Origin: Odontocerum albicorne
Lineage: Eukaryota; Arthropoda; Insecta; Trichoptera; Odontoceridae
Assembly (NCBI GenBank): GCA_949825065.1
Contig: OX463856.1
Coordinates: 2,318,369 to 2,382,368 of the forward strand
DNA length: 64,000 nt
Direction of reading: 5' to 3'
The notes under the pieces: generated by a model
What the model was told of the DNA's origin: nothing
The model's database searches: none
The model's input: the letters and a program-made list of their open reading frames with translations, nothing else
Position numbers and translations under genes: made by a program
Shown here: positions 19,273-29,910 of the stretch, in pieces
How the letters are laid out: each line of letters opens with the position of its first letter
Numbering within the stretch: position 1 is the stretch's first letter

Positions 19273-21106
19273 ATGGTCTGACTTCGTCGAGTCCCTCGAA
19301 TACAACGAAGGACTCAAATGGAAACTCACACGTTGCCTCCGAAATACGCCCCCCCGCCCCAGCTCTCTCCAAGGGCCAAACGGCACCGTCTTCTCTGCTC
19401 GCGACCGCGCAGAGACCTTCGCCGACTCTCTAGCGAATATCTTCTCGCCAAATACAGATCTCTCAGACCCCACTCACACAACAATGGTCGACAATGCAGT
19501 TGTCAACATACTCAACGAACAAACCCCCCCCACCTCAGACTTCTTCTCACCGCGAGAAATTCAAACAATCATAAAAAATCTAATCAATAAAAAAGCCCCC
19601 GGCCCCGATAAAATCAACAATTTCACTCTCAAAAAACTCCCTAAAAAAGCCATCTGCACCATTACAGCCATCTTCAACGCCTGCCTTCGACACAAATTCT
19701 TCCCGACCCCGTTCAAAAACGCCGATGTCATTATGTTCCCCAAACCGGGCAAAAGCCACGCCATCCCCGAAAATCACAGACCGATCAGTCTGCTCTCCAC
19801 CCTAGGTAAAGTGCTCGAGAGATTAATCCTCGACCGTCTCTCGACTGAAATATACGCGCGCAACGTCATTCCAGAATCGCAACACGGATTTATGCCGATG
19901 CACTCGACCAACCATCAACTTCTTCGCGTTGTAGAGCAAATTATCAAATCCTTCAGAGCCAAAGGGCTCACGACCCTCCTTTCGCTAGACGTGGCCAAAG
20001 CCTTCGACACCGTCTGGCACAACGGACTCGTATACAAGCTACACAAGACGGGTATTCCACTTAGACTAGTGCAAATCATCGCCTCCTTTCTAGAAAATCG
20101 CTCCTTCTCCGTCAAAATAGACGGAATAAACTCCTCCCCGCGCCCCATTCTGGCAGGTGTGCCCCAAGGTGCACTCCTGTCCCCCATCCTGTACAATATA
20201 TATACGAGCGATATGCCCCAATTTTCTAACGCACACTGTATCACCGCGCAATACGCCGACGACACAGCATTCCTCTCATCATCCAAATACGAGTCCGACT
20301 CCCACAACCGACTGCAAGACTTCATTCCCATTCTGGAGCAATGGTGCACAGAATGGAAGATCAAAATTAATCCCTCCAAAAGCACAGCAGTCCGCTTCTC
20401 ACGCAAATACATCGAACCCGTCAGAACTTTAAAACTCTTCGGCCAGAGCGTCCCATGGACCGACCACGTGAAATACTTAGGCCTCACCTTAGACAGTAGA
20501 CTCACGTGGCGCAAACACGCCCTCATTGTAAAAGCAAAAGCTCTCGGAACTTTAAAATCATTATTCCCATTGGTCGGTAAATTCAGTAAATTAAGTCCGC
20601 GCACTAAACTCCATCTTTATAAATCGATCATCAGACCACAATTGACATACGCCCTTCCGGTATGGGGCTACGCGCCGGTAACCACGATAAATCACATTCA
20701 AATCGTCCAAAACAAAGCCCTCCGCATGATATTAAACGCGCCCTACATAGTTCGTAACTCTAGACTACACGCGGACACCGCACTTGAAACTATCCCCGAT
20801 CACATGCGCGCTCTGGCCGAAAGGTTTTACAGTTCAATATCAAGACATCCCAACCCCGTCATACAAAATCTCGGAAACTACAACGCGAACACCAACTACA
20901 AGCACCCACGTCCAAAATCTATTCTCCGCACCCGCCCACCCGCAAACGCCCCCCCAACTGCAAATGACCCCGTCACTCTGAATACCCCCCCGTCTTCTAC
21001 ACCATTTTCTACACCATTTTCTACACCTTTCTCTACACCATTTTCTACACCTATTTATACACCGACACCGACTCCTCAAGCGGCAGACGACAGCCTCCCA
21101 CCATAG
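19241..21106 (+). CDS. LINE ORF2, reverse transcriptase part (frameshifted from the endonuclease)
   Basis: This open frame has no stop from 19232 to 21106. It continues ORF2 after the A-run frameshift; the first in-frame ATG is at 19484, but the true protein would not start there. RT motifs in order (numbered from that ATG): KAPGPDKINN (38-46), PKPGKSHAIPENHRPISLL (86-104), HGFMPMHSTNHQLLRV (134-149), LSLDVAKAFDTVWH (167-179), GVPQGALLSPILYNIY (225-240), and catalytic YADD (257-260). KYLGLTLDSRLTW and a C-terminal domain follow. The tail contains five STPF-type repeats from a 12-bp minisatellite at 20995-21050. Enzymatic residues are intact. Confidence 0.93.
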   Translation, partial: KFHLQQIRNDKWSDFVESLEYNEGLKWKLTRCLRNTPPRPSSLQGPNGTVFSARDRAETFADSLANIFSPNTDLSDPTHTTMVDNAVVNILNEQTPPTSDFFSPREIQTIIKNLINKKAPGPDKINNFTLKKLPKKAICTITAIFNACLRHKFFPTPFKNADVIMFPKPGKSHAIPENHRPISLLSTLGKVLERLILDRLSTEIYARNVIPESQHGFMPMHSTNHQLLRVVEQIIKSFRAKGLTTLLSLDVAKAFDTVWHNGLVYKLHKTGIPLRLVQIIASFLENRSFSVKIDGINSSPRPILAGVPQGALLSPILYNIYTSDMPQFSNAHCITAQYADDTAFLSSSKYESDSHNRLQDFIPILEQWCTEWKIKINPSKSTAVRFSRKYIEPVRTLKLFGQSVPWTDHVKYLGLTLDSRLTWRKHALIVKAKALGTLKSLFPLVGKFSKLSPRTKLHLYKSIIRPQLTYALPVWGYAPVTTINHIQIVQNKALRMILNAPYIVRNSRLHADTALETIPDHMRALAERFYSSISRHPNPVIQNLGNYNANTNYKHPRPKSILRTRPPANAPPTANDPVTLNTPPSSTPFSTPFSTPFSTPFSTPIYTPTPTPQAADDSLPP

Positions 21107-22060
21107 TCAATCGCGTATTTCCCATATTTATGTATTAATATATTTTTAAAAGTCACACACGTCTCCCCAAATACCCATATTTATATACAACATCCTATGA
21201 TTTACTCACCATCATCTCACCTCCATTTCTTTCTCACCACCCATCTAATATATATAAGCGTGTGTGACATCGCACATCCACAAATATATGTATATTCGTA
21301 TGTAATATCATTTATATAACATCACATGTATACAAGTATTTAACGTCTTATTATTTCTCATAATCATTCATCAAACAAATTACATAAAACTATCCCTCCC
21401 CGTCTCCTAAAACAGGAACCAAAATATCCAATTAAATATCATATCAGTCAGAAATTATCCGATGAAGGAGTAAGGCGTCCTACCATTGGACCGAGACTCC
21501 GAACGAGATATTCATCACTTGGGTCAAAATAAATAATACGTTCTTCATACGCGCTCTTATAGCCTACAGTCCCTCAGACAGTAGAGCATGTATCGAAGTA
21601 AATGATAAACAGCAAAGAAAGCTCATTTAGCCACGCCACATCTTTGCGCCTTCTTCGCCGTCTTCTCCAGCATCGTCACCTCATCTCCACCGTCTTCACC
21701 ATCGTCGCTTCACTGAGACCCCCGGGAGGGGCGGGAGGACGCCTAACCTGAACTGCGCCACCAGGGCCGCCGACATGAGCTGTAGTATCCCTTCGGGTGT
21801 AGTCGCCATGCCCAACTATGGTTGATTAAATTCGGATTAATAATGGCAGGAGAGATCAAAAGGCTCGTCGAGCCAAAAATTAAACAGATATTATCACACA
21901 AATACTTAATATAAGTATACATATATAAATAACACAATCACACATATGACACAACAGTGGAAAAGGTATTCCCTCAAGTCACTGACAAAAGATCGCCGAC
22001 GCAGTAAAATGCGCACGTGTTAAAATTTAATAAAAGAAAAAGAACTCGTTCATTCATTCA
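21107..22060 (+). other. 3' UTR of the jockey-like LINE
   Basis: This has no long open frame. It contains one copy of the unit amplified at 5.7-7.2 kb (near 21385-21450), a GC-rich segment (GACCCCCGGGAGGGGCGGGA, near 21716) and CACACATATGACACAA at 21939. It ends with AATAAAAGAAAAAG and a CATT repeat. Confidence 0.7.
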
Positions 22061-22064
22061 TTCA

Positions 22065-22435
22065 AATAAATAATACTACTTCTTATTTTCAGTACACTCT
22101 ACCTACTGTGTTTTACTTAAGACTTGCTACCATATACCTGCCATTAGAAAAATCTCTTCCCCCGCTACCTTCTCTCATCGACCTACGCCTTTGGAATTGA
22201 CCTGAATTCTCCGAGCATTGCGCAGCAACCATTTGCCTATGATGCAGTTCTTTGTACCGGTGCCGTACAACTTCTGATAAAACATGACACCAGTTGGATA
22301 AAAAAACTGTGATAAATCCGCCTGAAAAGAAGGTAGAAACACATGTCTCATACTTGTAATTCTTCTTCATCGCGTACTCAATGCTTAGCGTCGTGGTCTT
22401 TGCGTGTCCTACCATCGGACCGAAACTCCAACAAG
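22065..22435. repeat. Repeat shared with 7.75-7.96 kb
   Basis: Blocks TACTGTGTTTTACTT, TCCGAGCATTGCGCAGCAAC and ACCGGTGCCGTAC match, in order, the sequence after the LINE 3' relic at 7.8-7.96 kb. Either the 3' UTR is longer than I drew it, or a separate repeat lies next to both. The 100-codon antisense frame at 22113-22415 has no known motif. Confidence 0.5.
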
Positions 22436-23045
22436 CTATCCATCAGTTGACCATGCCATGTTGAATGCAGCGCTCAAAAATTATGTTTCTTACTTCTTTA
22501 TTTGACTCGTTTATTTCATATCATACTTCCCTCTTGGTTGCCTTCCCTCAACTATCATCGTGATCGCCAGCATTTCTAGACTTTCATCATTCATATAGCA
22601 ACATGTCTAAAGTACGTTAGGATTATTTTTCTGCAAGTTGTCGAAAATCTTTCAGTAATTTCCAATTCTTGGGTGATAAAGACATAAGTGCGTCTTGTGA
22701 TCTATGTGATATGGTGTATTCGACTCTAAAACCACATCCCGAAAGCATATATTATGTTTCTTTCCTTCTCCACTCATGTCTCCATTTCGTACAGTGTATA
22801 AAGATGTTCTTTTGAAATAACTTTGTCATTCAACTTCAAAACGTTATTTATTTTTAATAGTCACATAATTTATTTTCTTTTGCCTTTGATCCTTACAAGC
22901 AATGTGTCTTCTTCAAAGCTGTCACAGCATCCGTAGTCAATCTATCCAGCTCCTGCACGTTTGCAGAAAACGCATGCATCAACGATGTGGTCCATAGTAT
23001 GGATTTTCCAGCACTCAAAGAAAGGCGACTCTTCTTATGCACGTC
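22436..23045. other. No recognised feature
   Basis: The first bases still echo the LINE UTR (CTACCATCGGACCGAAACTC). The rest is unassigned AT-rich DNA. Confidence 0.35.
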
Positions 23046-23335
23046 GTTTCAAACTCCGCAGTATTCTACTCCCCTTAAATGACACAGGGATTTTTTCTGC
23101 CTATAGTATTTGGGGATACCTATGATTTCGGTCATATCTAATTCTTTGAAAAAAAAAGGAAAAAAATGCCACTATGCTCCAATCGCCTCACTTCGATGTG
23201 CGGATCCAGTACAGCGGTGTAGCTGATGAGTTTGCTGGTATGCAACGGTTCACTCACTTAATAACAAACTCCACGGCACAGCTTTGCTTTCCAATTGAAT
23301 TTACGTTGGAATGATGAGATGATCCTCGGCTATTA
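23046..23335 (+). repeat. Dispersed repeat family B, copy 2
   Basis: It shares with 13.36-13.69 and 32.82-33.08 kb the blocks GAAAAAAAAAGGAAAAAA, TATGCTCCAATCGCCTCA, CAGCTTTGCTTTCCAATTGA and ACGTTGGAAT. The tRNA-like head seen in copy 1 is not clear here. Confidence 0.6.
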
Positions 23336-23397
23336 ATACAATACAGCAAAAGTGTAATACAATACAATAAGTGTGTTCGAGTCCAAATTTAGGGCAC

Positions 23398-23430
23398 CCT
23401 TGAGAAGAGTTTGCTCTCTAAACAGTGCTG
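23398..23430 (+). repeat. Single diverged unit of the 28-bp minisatellite
   Basis: TTGAGAAGAGTTTGCTCTCT followed by AAACAGTGCTG matches the 28-bp unit of 919-1477. The flanking TATAAATTGTTATTCTATAA also resembles the flank at 1.48 kb, so unit and flank probably belong to one dispersed repeat from which the array grew. Confidence 0.65.
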
Positions 23431-23439
23431 TATAAATTG

Positions 23440-24080
23440 TTATTCTATAATTATCGATTGAACGCTAAAAGTTGTTCGCGCTAAATGTCCAAAGTACAGT
23501 AAGAATATAAAAAAACGTCTAAGAAACACAATAAACCATAAAATAATAAATGTTAAAAAAAATTCGTTGGTGAATTTTCTTGTGTATTTTTTAGTTAACT
23601 CTTGAAATAACAAACAATAATTCAGCGAACTGTTAAAGTTTTGTAATAAAAAAAACACGAATAAATTCTAAAAACTGAAGAATCGGAAGCTTTCAATTCT
23701 CTCGAAAATTTTCCCCCGTTGAAAACCAACATAAGAACTCAGCCCGGAAGAAAAGCGATTGAAGTTGTTCCCGTAACAGTCTCTTCAAAAATCACCGAAA
23801 AAAAAACTTTGTGAGGAATAAAATTCATATCGACATTATTTTGATTTATGTGTTTTTCTCATTATTATTGAACGACGATAAATATTATTTTTTTGTTTCA
23901 GGGACTTAGAGCATGGCGACAAAGTACGCATCTTCCTTTTAGTACTTTGGTGCAAGATTTGAAGAGCAGTATTACAAATAAGGCATATAAATTTCGAACG
24001 GAAATGGTGTTAAATGTTAATCAATACGTGATAATGCTGAGAGTAGAGTATTTTGAGTGAATGGTGTCTTCAATGAGTGA
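23440..24080. other. No recognised feature
   Basis: AT-rich. A short antisense frame at 23440-23658 lacks motifs. Confidence 0.35.
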
Positions 24081-24084
24081 TCTA

Positions 24085-24420
24085 TTGTTTCAAAAGGGTA
24101 AAACAAGGGGGTGTCATGTCACCCTGGTGGTTTAATATTTACGGAGATTCGTCTGAGAAGGAACTACAGAGATCAATGGAGAATATTTAAACTTCAAATG
24201 GGAATGTCTGCAGATTGCAGTATACTAGTGTTATGGTGGTATAAGCGAAGAATGTGGATTAACGGAGCAGAGTTTGAAAAGTAAATTGTTTTAAAGATGT
24301 GAAGAAATATACCAGATAATGAATTTTAATAAATCATGGTGGTAGAAAAGTGTCAAATTAAAAGTAAATGCGATGATCAATGAATGATGAAAGCAAGTAA
24401 AGCAATTTAACTATTAAAGT
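24085..24420 (+). pseudogene. Degenerate LINE RT fragment
   Basis: Across shifting frames the plus strand reads VKQGGVMSPWWFNIYGD (family VRQGCVMSPWLFNIYMD, the RT motif before the catalytic box), then KMGMSADCSILV, NHGG or MVVEKC, and KCDD. This order matches RTE-like RT. The YADD box itself is destroyed. It is a short, old relic. Confidence 0.5.
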
Positions 24421-25875
24421 AGCATTTTTTTAAATGGAGTTACGAAAGATATCCAAAGGCGTGTAGTGATAGAAAATAAAGTCGATGAGACACTTAAATG
24501 TATGTAATTGAGCAGTATCAAAATCTACTAAGAGAATAATCAAAAACAACTTTTTGGTGTCAGCTTTGATGTATCCACAACCGTATTTAAGTATACTTGA
24601 TATTTGTATTTTTCAAACTACTGAAAAATAATATTTCAAAAAGGAGTTCGTTTTTCCTTTACTTCGTGACCATACAGATAAAATTCGGATGTCAAAAAAC
24701 TAATTTGAAAATTAAGCGCTTTTGAAGTTATATTTTATCACTATCTAAATAGCGCTACACAAGTCAACACAATCACGGTCATCTTTTTAGTGTTATGATG
24801 AGGTGCTTGCGTAGTATTGGCTCACTCATGTTAAAAATCTTGACAGACTAGAAAAAATCAGATGTCAAACATTGACAACTCAATTTTTGTTATTTTAGCT
24901 ACTGACGTCTGTTCTGTTTCAGAAATTTGAAAATAACGGTGAAAATATGCATTCAAATCCTTTCGGTAACCTGTAATTTCCCTGAGGCTATCATCAGTTA
25001 TTTTATCATGGCAATAATTTGTTGTTTTTCTTTTTTAATTTATATTTAAATCACATCACAGATCAAAATGAAATGATGTATAAATTAAAATAAAATTCAA
25101 GATTTTAGAAAATATTATAATAATTTTTTTACAAAGTTCATTGCACAAAGTGAAATGTGTAAATTTATTGTCAAGTGGAAATATCTTGTAAACAATCATA
25201 CAATGGCTTTATACAGTTGTTAGATTGAGTGGAAGGATTTATTTTCTTGATGTAAAGAAAAAAACGTGCAATACTGTAATAATAAAAACAAAAAAAAGTA
25301 CCAAGTTAAAATGTTACCAATTTAATAAGAAAAAAAGATGATAGAAAGTCAGGAATTATTATCATTAAAAAGTCAATATCTATAGAAGTGTAAGGGTTAC
25401 AAAACATCCCTAAAACAACACCCCTGGGTTTGTATGTAGGAACTTGTCCAGACGGTATTGAACAAGATCAACATCACAGCATTCATTTTACTGCTCGGCA
25501 GCTTAAATACGAGTATATATGTTTTTTAACAAAGTATTCTCCAAAAAAAATATTTCCCCATTGACAATTATTTAGGATAAAGAGAGTTGTGTTACAGACG
25601 CGGCAGGTTTTTTTTTATTTTCGTCGACGATTGTGAAAATATTCAGATGGAAATGAAATGTGGATTTGAGAGACGTTTTTATGTATTGGATATGAAAAAT
25701 ATACGAGTATTTTTATATGATTATTGTTATGTTAACATAGGTTCCCATGAATACACAGGCGGTTACTAAATCTTACCTTTGCTTATGGGGAAATGTTATG
25801 GGATATCCCCGAATACTCATTCATGCGTGGAGATGCCAACTGAACACTTGTTATTTGGGAGATGTGGAAACTTTA
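24421..25875. other. Long AT-rich stretch, no recognised feature
   Basis: I scanned both strands. Short frames at 25587-25982 have no motif, and no terminal or tandem repeat is evident until the 130-bp array begins. Confidence 0.4.
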
Positions 25876-25879
25876 ACCT

Positions 25880-27010
25880 CCTAAACTTGTTTGTTCGATT
25901 TCTTTCTTCTTGTTTGTTTGTTTGTTTATTGAAACCTACCTTTTTTAGGTTTACTGACTTTGGACCACCCTATCTTGATTAATTGTCAATGAATATTTTA
26001 ATGTCCTGAAATGGGAGTACTTCATTAGTGCGGTTTCTTTGTTCATGTTTGTTGGTTTTTTTGTTTATTGTACCTACCTTTTTTGGTTTACTGACTTTTG
26101 AGAACCTTATTTTGATTCATTGTCAATGAATACTTTAATGTCCTTCTGAAATGTGAGTACTTCATTAGTGCGGTTTCTTTGTTCATATTTGTTTTTTGTG
26201 TCTAAATTTTTTGGTTTACTGACTTTGGAGAAACTTATCTTGATTAATTGTCAATGAATATTTTAATGTCCTTCTGAAATTGGAGTACTTCATTAGTGCG
26301 GTTTATTTGTTCATGTTTGTTTGTTAGTTTATTGTACCTACCTTGTTTGGTTTACTGACTTTGGAGAACCATATATTGATTAATTGTCAATAAATATTTT
26401 AATGTCCTTCTGAAATGTGAGTACTTCATTTGTTCGTTTTTTTTGTTCATGTTTGTTTATTGTACCTACTTTTTTTAGGTTTACTGACTTTGGATAATAT
26501 TGTCTTAATTAATTGATAATGAATATTTTAATGTCGTGAAATGGGAGTGCTTAATTTGCCCAATTTCTTGTATCTTGTTTGTTTGTTTATTATACCTACA
26601 TTTTTTAGGTTTACGGACTTTGGAGAATCTTATCTTAATTAGTCGTTTAAGAATATTTTAAGGTTCTGAAATGGGAGTGCGTCATTTGTCCGATTTTTTT
26701 ATTCTTAATTGTTTGTTAATTGAACCTTATTTTTTTAGGTTAACTGGCTTTGAAGAGTCTTACCCTAATGAATTGTTTTTGAATATTTTATTATCATTCT
26801 GAAATAGGAGTTCTTCATTTGTCCGATATTTTTTTGTTCTTGATTCTTTGTTGTACTTTTCTTCGTCGTTGAGGTATCGACTTTGTAGAACCCAACCATA
26901 ATAAATTATTAATGCATATAATTCACATTTTCTATGACTTTTTAAACCTTCCTTTTTTGTCGAGGAACTGACATTACAGAACCAAATCTTGATTAATTAT
27001 CAGAAAATAT
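25880..27010 (+). repeat. Diverged tandem array, about 130-bp unit, 8-9 copies
   Basis: A unit containing CGGTTTCTTTGTTCAT, TTTGGTTTACTGACTTTGG, TTGATTAATTGTCAATGAAT and TGTCCTTCTGAAATGTGAGT recurs with spacings of 140, 128, 136, 126, 130 and 133 bases. The anchor TTCATTAGTG or its variants occurs at 26021, 26161, 26289, 26425, 26551, 26681 and 26814. Copies decay toward the right end. It is non-coding, as stops fall in all frames. Confidence 0.88.
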
Positions 27011-27069
27011 TATTTACATTTTAAAGATCTACAAACAATAAATTAAAATTAGCTATTTAATATTAAACT

Positions 27070-27290
27070 TTATTCCCATTTTTCAATCATCATCATTGCA
27101 ATATCCCTTTTGGGGAAGGCAGAGATAAAATATCCCCTTCTCATTCTATCTTGATAAATTTTTCGCTTCTACCACATACCCTGTCATACATTTTCTCCTA
27201 TCATAAACCCTTTTTCCTCTTTTTATATCAGATTTGATTAATTTGATCGTGCCACCTTTTTTGGATCTCCCCAAACGTTTCATATATTGA
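27070..27290 (-). pseudogene. RTE-like LINE C-terminal relic
   Basis: Minus strand: GRSKKGGTIKLIKSDIK, then VYDRRKCMTGYVVEAKNL, a stop, and CLPQKGYCNDDD in place of the family end (FPKRDIAMMM in another frame). This is the basic tail of an RTE-like LINE protein with at least one stop and one frame change. Confidence 0.6.
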
Positions 27291-27690
27291 ATACTTCTCT
27301 TAAAAATATTTTCTTTTTTATCTCATTTTATAATTAATTTATTCTATGTAATTGAACCATCTTAGATTTCCTTTTTTTTTGTCTCAAATACTATATGTTA
27401 TAACAGTCCTTTTATTTCTAAATTCTATATCATAAATTGTTTTTCCCTATATTCAACACAACACCTTTATTTACAAAACATCTATTTATCACATTTTGCT
27501 ACTTTTTACTTGCATTAGTCGTATTGAAAAATATAATTGTATTATATACATTTTATATCGTGTTCAATTTGATAAACCATCGCCTGTTGATTTCCATAAA
27601 AGATGAAAAAAATACTAAACATTGCGCTGATTTTATGAATTGCATAAATATAGTATCACAATGAGGCAATAATTGTTATTTTGATCACAT
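27291..27690. other. No recognised feature
   Basis: AT-rich. The 75-codon frame at 27437-27664 is hydrophobic through base composition and has no motif. Confidence 0.35.
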
Positions 27691-27697
27691 TCCGTGT

Positions 27698-27731
27698 CCC
27701 GGCCTCGCAGCGCCGGGCAACGAAAGCTAGT
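27698..27731 (+). mobile_element. Candidate Helitron 3' terminus
   Basis: A hairpin with stem CCCGGC/GCCGGG (27698-27703 and 27712-27717) is followed nine bases later by CTAG and then T. Helitron elements end in a short GC-rich hairpin just before CTRR, with insertion before T. The local GC content contrasts with the AT-rich flank. I could not identify the 5' TC end, and no Rep/helicase is present. Confidence 0.4.
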
Positions 27732-27734
27732 TTA

Positions 27735-28030
27735 ATTAACTTATCACGAGCATCAAGTGTTTGTTTGTCACGCGAGCTGAGCTACGCGGCTATAGCGGCT
27801 GTGCCGGGCTATATCGTTCTTTCCTATAAACTTCGGCACTAACTACTGTTCTAGGCTTAATGATATTTTCATTAACTCTTAAGCTTCGATATATCGTGTG
27901 GCCTAAAAAATATTTTCAACAATCTACAGTACCAGTAAAAGTTGAATCTAAATATATAACACAACTTTTAAGTTGTATTTATGGCAACCAGAAAAATATA
28001 AAAGGGATAAGAAATAAAACAAGAATAATC
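27735..28030. other. No recognised feature
   Basis: A GC-richer patch (GAGCTACGCGGCTATAGCGG) to 27820, then AT-rich DNA. I see nothing coding. Confidence 0.35.
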
Positions 28031-28036
28031 AAACCC

Positions 28037-29640
28037 AAAATCTTATTTATTTAGCACTTTTATTGCAAATACAATCTGGCGGGCTTATTGCCAGGCGGCA
28101 ATCTCTTCCAGCCAACCAGACTTAAGTAAATGAAGCAAGTTACGTAGTCGCATAAATCATTCAAATGACTATCCATCCCCACGAAATCCATAAACACATA
28201 CGTGAGCACATGTTCACGAACCCCACAAAGACGGAAAATCACCCGAAAATCTGGAATGAAACACGTTATTTTACTAACTAGAAATTAAGAGTTTTTCAGT
28301 CGCTTCTTAAAGCATGCCAAGGACGGAGTGATTCTTATATTGGTTTGTAACTGATTCCATAGTCTCACTGCATGGACAGAAAAGGACGACGTAAAGAAAG
28401 AGGAGCGGTGAAAGGCCAAAAAACAATATCTGTTTGAGCGTAGCGCTAATCCATGATTGGAAAGACGCTGAAATTTTTCGGTGAGATAAGAGAGGGTGGC
28501 GGGACAGTTAAGAATATTATACAATAGCTAAAGTATGTGAATTTGGCGTCTATTTCTAACATTCAACCAGTTCAGTGCCTTCTCGTATGAAGTTTTATGA
28601 TCGTACTTACGTAGGTTGAAAATGAATCTTAGACACACATTTTCAAGACGCTGTGATTTGTCGTGCTGTTCCTCTGTAACATCAAAGTAACATACGTCCA
28701 CATAGTCCAGAATCGGAAACATCAGAGATTGTACGAGTAAGATTTTGGTTTTAGTTGGTAGGAATCTTTGCAACACTTTAAGGGAATGAAGGCTGAAAAA
28801 GATTCTTCGGCTTACCTCATTTATTTGATCTCGCCATGAGAGAGTGTTATCCATTAGCACTTCTAGGTGTTTAACAGTTTTATGTAATGGTATGATAGAG
28901 CTATTAAGTAATACTGGACGAAGTAAGTCAGTGTTGAATTTACCGAGAAGCTGAAGGCGGCCAATGAGGATCGTTTGAGACTTCTTAGGATTTATGTGTT
29001 AGTCATGCTCCCCAGTCCACTCCGATATCGATTGAAGGTCTGCATTTAAATTGTTCAAAGCCGCGTGAAAGAAATTTGGATCAAAATGAGTATATATCTG
29101 CAGGTCTGCAGAGAGATCAGTCCATTCAAATATATGCTCTTGGTATTAACAGGATTTTTATCTTCCCTTTAAATAGCTCAAAAACTAGACAATGACCGAT
29201 TCAGAGAATCGTAATGAACGCATTCGAGCCATAAGCAGATCAAAGTCTTCATACAGTATTGAATGCATTGCTAAAATCCAATAGACATAATAATGTCAGC
29301 TGGTTAAAGCTCTTTCCACATCTCACATCATCCGTAATCTTGACCAGTGCGGTAGTTGTACTATGTCCCGGATGAAATCCTGACTGCAACGGATTAAACA
29401 ATTCAAATTGATTAAGGTGGTAGTCAATTTGTATATGAACAATTTTTTCAATAACTTTAGATAATGTGGTCAGGATAAAGATACGGGCCTAAAACCTTTA
29501 CATGACGTTGGAACCTTCGGGCTGGAATCTTGGAACCTTCGGAACCGTTGGAACCTTGGAAGCTTCGGGATGGAACGTTGGAACCTTCGGGATCACGAAG
29601 ACAAATGCCTTATCAACTATTCCACGGAGGTCTCCAATAT
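28037..29640 (-). pseudogene. LINE family C: reverse transcriptase and 3' UTR, 5'-truncated
   Basis: This is the longest copy of family C. On the minus strand from 29640: DKAFVFVIPKVPT, FRPVSL, TLSKVIEKIVHIQ, QSGFHPGHSTTTALVK, LLDFSNAFNTV, YADD-region remnants ending LQIYTHFDPNFFHAALNN, then TISWRDQ-like DNTLSWRDQIN, SLHSLKVLQRFLPTKTKILL, and VHAVRLWNQLQTN near the C-terminus. The 3' UTR ends GCAATAAAAGTG and an AAATAAATAA tail. A stop lies after each main segment. The catalytic YADD box is lost in a deletion at 29109, compared with the fragment at 31.46-31.65 kb. The motifs fit a CR1/jockey-type RT; I cannot fix the clade. Confidence 0.85.
29504..29605 (-). repeat. Minisatellite inside the LINE RT frame, PKVP-type repeat
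   Basis: GAAGGTTCCAACG-type units recur five or so times with slightly varying spacing. On the LINE strand the flanks give VIPKVPT and PKVPTSCKGFRPVSL, where the family has a single PKVP. The region is thus an expansion of the codons just before the FRPVS motif. Confidence 0.7.
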
Positions 29641-29719
29641 TCGAAATATACAAAAATAACGAAAAAATAAGTAATCAACAATCGTTTAATATTTACAAAA
29701 AATCATGTGTAAAATAACT

Positions 29720-29910
29720 ACACAGGTCAATGGTCTCAATGAGATACAGACAAAAGTCTAGTTTACTGGGGATTTGATAAATGAAAAAGGCAACAAACCC
29801 AGATAAATTAAAATCGTGTGTCTAAATTAAATAAACTGCTGTTTTTTCGAAAATTGTACATATTTCTTGGTATGTGTAAATAAAATAAATAAAAAATATG
29901 TGGCATTAGA
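29720..29910 (+). repeat. LINE family K 3' tail
   Basis: GAGATACAGACAAAAGTCTA, GTTTACTGGGGATTTG, AACAAACCCAGATAAATTAA and the ending CATATTTCTTGGTATGTGTA then AAATAAAATAAATAAA match the 3' ends of the LINE copies at 54.2, 55.1, 52.4 and (inverted) 48.3 kb. Confidence 0.8.

Larger units (their letters stand above)
15918..22060 (+). mobile_element. Jockey-like LINE, nearly complete
   Basis: This is the only element in the window with all LINE parts in order: a GC-richer leader, ORF1 (16638-18254), ORF2 endonuclease (from 18238), reverse transcriptase (to 21106), a 950-bp 3' UTR, AATAAAAG at 22028 and a short simple tail (CATTCATTCATTC). ORF1 and ORF2 overlap by 17 bases, as is common in jockey-type elements. 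Its only coding lesion is one frameshift in ORF2. The exact 5' end is uncertain: base composition changes near 15905-15920, and I could not find a target duplication. Codon use is much richer in C than the surroundings. Confidence 0.85.

Noticed and set aside
19225..19280. Programmed frameshift between endonuclease and RT
   Set aside because: Jockey-type ORF2 is normally one frame. A one-base change in an A run is simpler, and no pseudoknot or conserved slip motif is evident.
22113..22415. Minus-strand 100-codon frame as a gene
   Set aside because: It has no motif, lies in sequence shared with another LINE 3' flank, and is not conserved as a frame at 7.8-7.96 kb.
29502..29717. Plus-strand frame rich in GTFG and SGWN as a small protein
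   Set aside because: It is antisense to the LINE RT and its PKVP-type minisatellite.
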